Assembly: GCF_040054535.1 (NCBI RefSeq) | Contig: NC_090785.1 | Coordinates: 12,066,501-12,130,500, forward strand | DNA: 64,000 nt | Direction of reading: 5' to 3' | Origin: Antennarius striatus | Taxonomy: Eukaryota; Chordata; Actinopteri; Lophiiformes; Antennariidae | Shown here: one piece after another, positions 62,455 through 64,000 of the stretch | How the letters are laid out: every line of letters begins with the position of its first letter | Position numbering within the stretch: the stretch's first letter is position 1 | Notes under the pieces: generated by a model | Told to the model about the DNA's origin: nothing | What the model saw: the letters and a program-made list of their open reading frames with translations, nothing else | The model's database searches: none | Translations under genes and position numbers: made by a program

Positions 62455-64000
62455 AGATTTGCAGTACTTCTGCTTTCAACAAGCTAAAGCAAACCATTCC
62501 TCTGAAAGTATGAACTTCATAAAAGGTTTATGAAAACCATGTTGTTTATCATATGAAGACTATCAATTAACCCAGGCCAATTTTCACATATATGATGCAT
62601 CCAGTCCTTGACTGTATGTGCATGCCAGTAGCTGTAGCTGGTGTGTCTCGCAAAATGATCAGTCATCTGTCAACTGGGATGGAAACCCTTCTAATACAAT
62701 AAATAATTGGTTGGAGAGATAGCCTGGGTAGCAATACATACAACATACAACAGTTAAAGCACAGGTTGACTTACACTCAATCATTTTTTGATATAACGGT
62801 TGTGTTCAACTGTAGTTCTATTCCCGATAATAATTTGCCTAATTTAATCAAACCCAAAATCAAACCAGGGAAAGTATTTTTTAATTTCAGGCAGACAACT
62901 CACAATTTAAAACACTTTATTATTAAAATTGCAGCAGCAATGGAACAGATTTTGAATTTAGTATCTAGGCTCTGACCTCATCGCTCCTCACAGCTACATG
63001 ATTTATATGATTATAGGTGGGGTCAGGAAATAACGCTCTTTTGCTGTCACATGGTCAGGCATTAATTGGCAAGGGGGGATTTGGGAAATTGTTGCAGCTT
63101 ATACAGACTGCTAATATGAGAGCTTGGTGATGTTTAATGAAAACAAGCCTGCTATTTGCATATGCATATTACGCATGCTGCAGGATGTACTTGCAAACTT
63201 TGAAGGGATTATTTTCTCTCAATTTTCATTCTCTAACAATAAATATATTTTGGTTTTAATGTTTGGCGGCATGGAGGTCTCCTTTATGTCACAACAACAC
63301 TTCAGTTTACGTCACTTGTATGTAATGATATCATTTAAGGTTTGGTGGATATTTGATATAGAACTCTCATTTAACAAAGAGGTACAACTTAAAATCCATC
63401 AACGAAACATGAAATAACATGTTGAATGACTCACAAGTAAAGCTAATTGAACCAGTTAACGCAGATAGGAGAACAACACTGGTAGTAACTGAGACAGTCA
63501 AGAGTTAATGGTCAGAGCTAATAGTACGGCCCATGGCTTGAGCCCCTGCATAAATTTAGTTACCAGTTACAGTAACACGGGAGTGAGATTCATGAGGTAA
63601 CTCAATGACAATGCCAAATTAATACAATTTAATCACCTAACATTTTAGCAAAATCGTTTACCTAACTACAGTATATGTTCTTCATGTTGAGAAAAGTGTG
63701 TTGTTATAATACTAATAAATTCTAAACAAATAAAACTGTTTGATGTCATTTATGTAACAGAGTCTGCACTGGTGAAAGTTACAAATGACTGTGTAGTAAA
63801 GATCAAACCACACCCTCATGTCCTGGGCGTGACGTTGTGACTTGCGAGGGAAGAGCCCTCCCACGGCAGCCAGAACCCATGACTAAGGACAACAGTTTTA
63901 CTACAGATGAGGACAAGAATTATTTTGAAAGCAAGGGTAACATTCCATTCCATACATGCCAAAGTAGGGAGGAACAGCACACCAGTGGACTTTATGTCCA
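62455..64000. other. gss 3' UTR and downstream intergenic sequence
   Basis: An AATAAA at 62698-62703 is the likely gss polyadenylation signal, about 245 bases after the stop. Beyond it the sequence is AT-rich. The open frame at 63124-63417 shows no family likeness, and nothing else is recognised up to the window end. Confidence 0.5.
62698..62703 (+). promoter_or_regulatory. Polyadenylation signal of gss
   Basis: AATAAA is the first canonical hexamer after the gss stop codon. Confidence 0.6.

Overview
The window is vertebrate nuclear DNA, almost certainly from a ray-finned (teleost) fish. Its genes are split by many short GT-AG introns. It has long CA/TG microsatellites, tRNA-headed SINEs, small TIR elements, LINEs and one LTR-element fossil. 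The encoded proteins match known vertebrate families along their whole length. The species cannot be named from the sequence alone.

Layout, left to right. (1) 1-2425, + strand: 3' exons of an immunoglobulin-like type I membrane protein with a repetitive Ser/Pro/Tyr tail. (2) 5418-7659, - strand: tmem109 (mitsugumin-23 family), four coding exons. (3) 9293-18706, - strand: rnf20/Bre1, the H2B ubiquitin ligase, 21 coding exons; one intron holds a SINE and a pogo-like element. (4) 21.9-24.5 kb, + strand: aldob, complete with a non-coding first exon. (5) 26143-27982, - strand: a four-pass MS4A-family gene. (6) 29179-33105, - strand: tmco6, an armadillo-repeat protein, 12 exons. (7) 33818-40070, - strand: a LisH and lysine-rich nucleolar protein, best read as a short treacle (tcof1), with a SINE, a LINE tail and a foldback element in its introns. 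(8) 40.6-49.6 kb: a repeat island with a restriction-like-endonuclease LINE ending in (TA)n, an unresolved stretch with a repeat 720 bp apart, a broken Ty3/gypsy-type element with one clear LTR, and a Harbinger-like MITE. (9) 50304-62454, + strand: a glutathione synthetase gene whose intron carries two RTE-like LINEs lying tail to tail.

The genes do not form one pathway. Recalled human positions suggest a mix of ancestral blocks: rnf20 with aldob (9q31), tmco6 with tcof1 (5q31-32), tmem109 with MS4A genes (11q12), and gss (20q11).

The most interesting signal is in the glutathione synthetase gene. Its ATP and metal residues are kept, but several residues that bind gamma-glutamylcysteine in the human enzyme are changed. 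It also has a 114-base intron that is a multiple of three and free of stops, so splicing or retention would both leave an open frame. No finished, wholly new system was seen; the rest is well-known gene families plus transposable-element biology.
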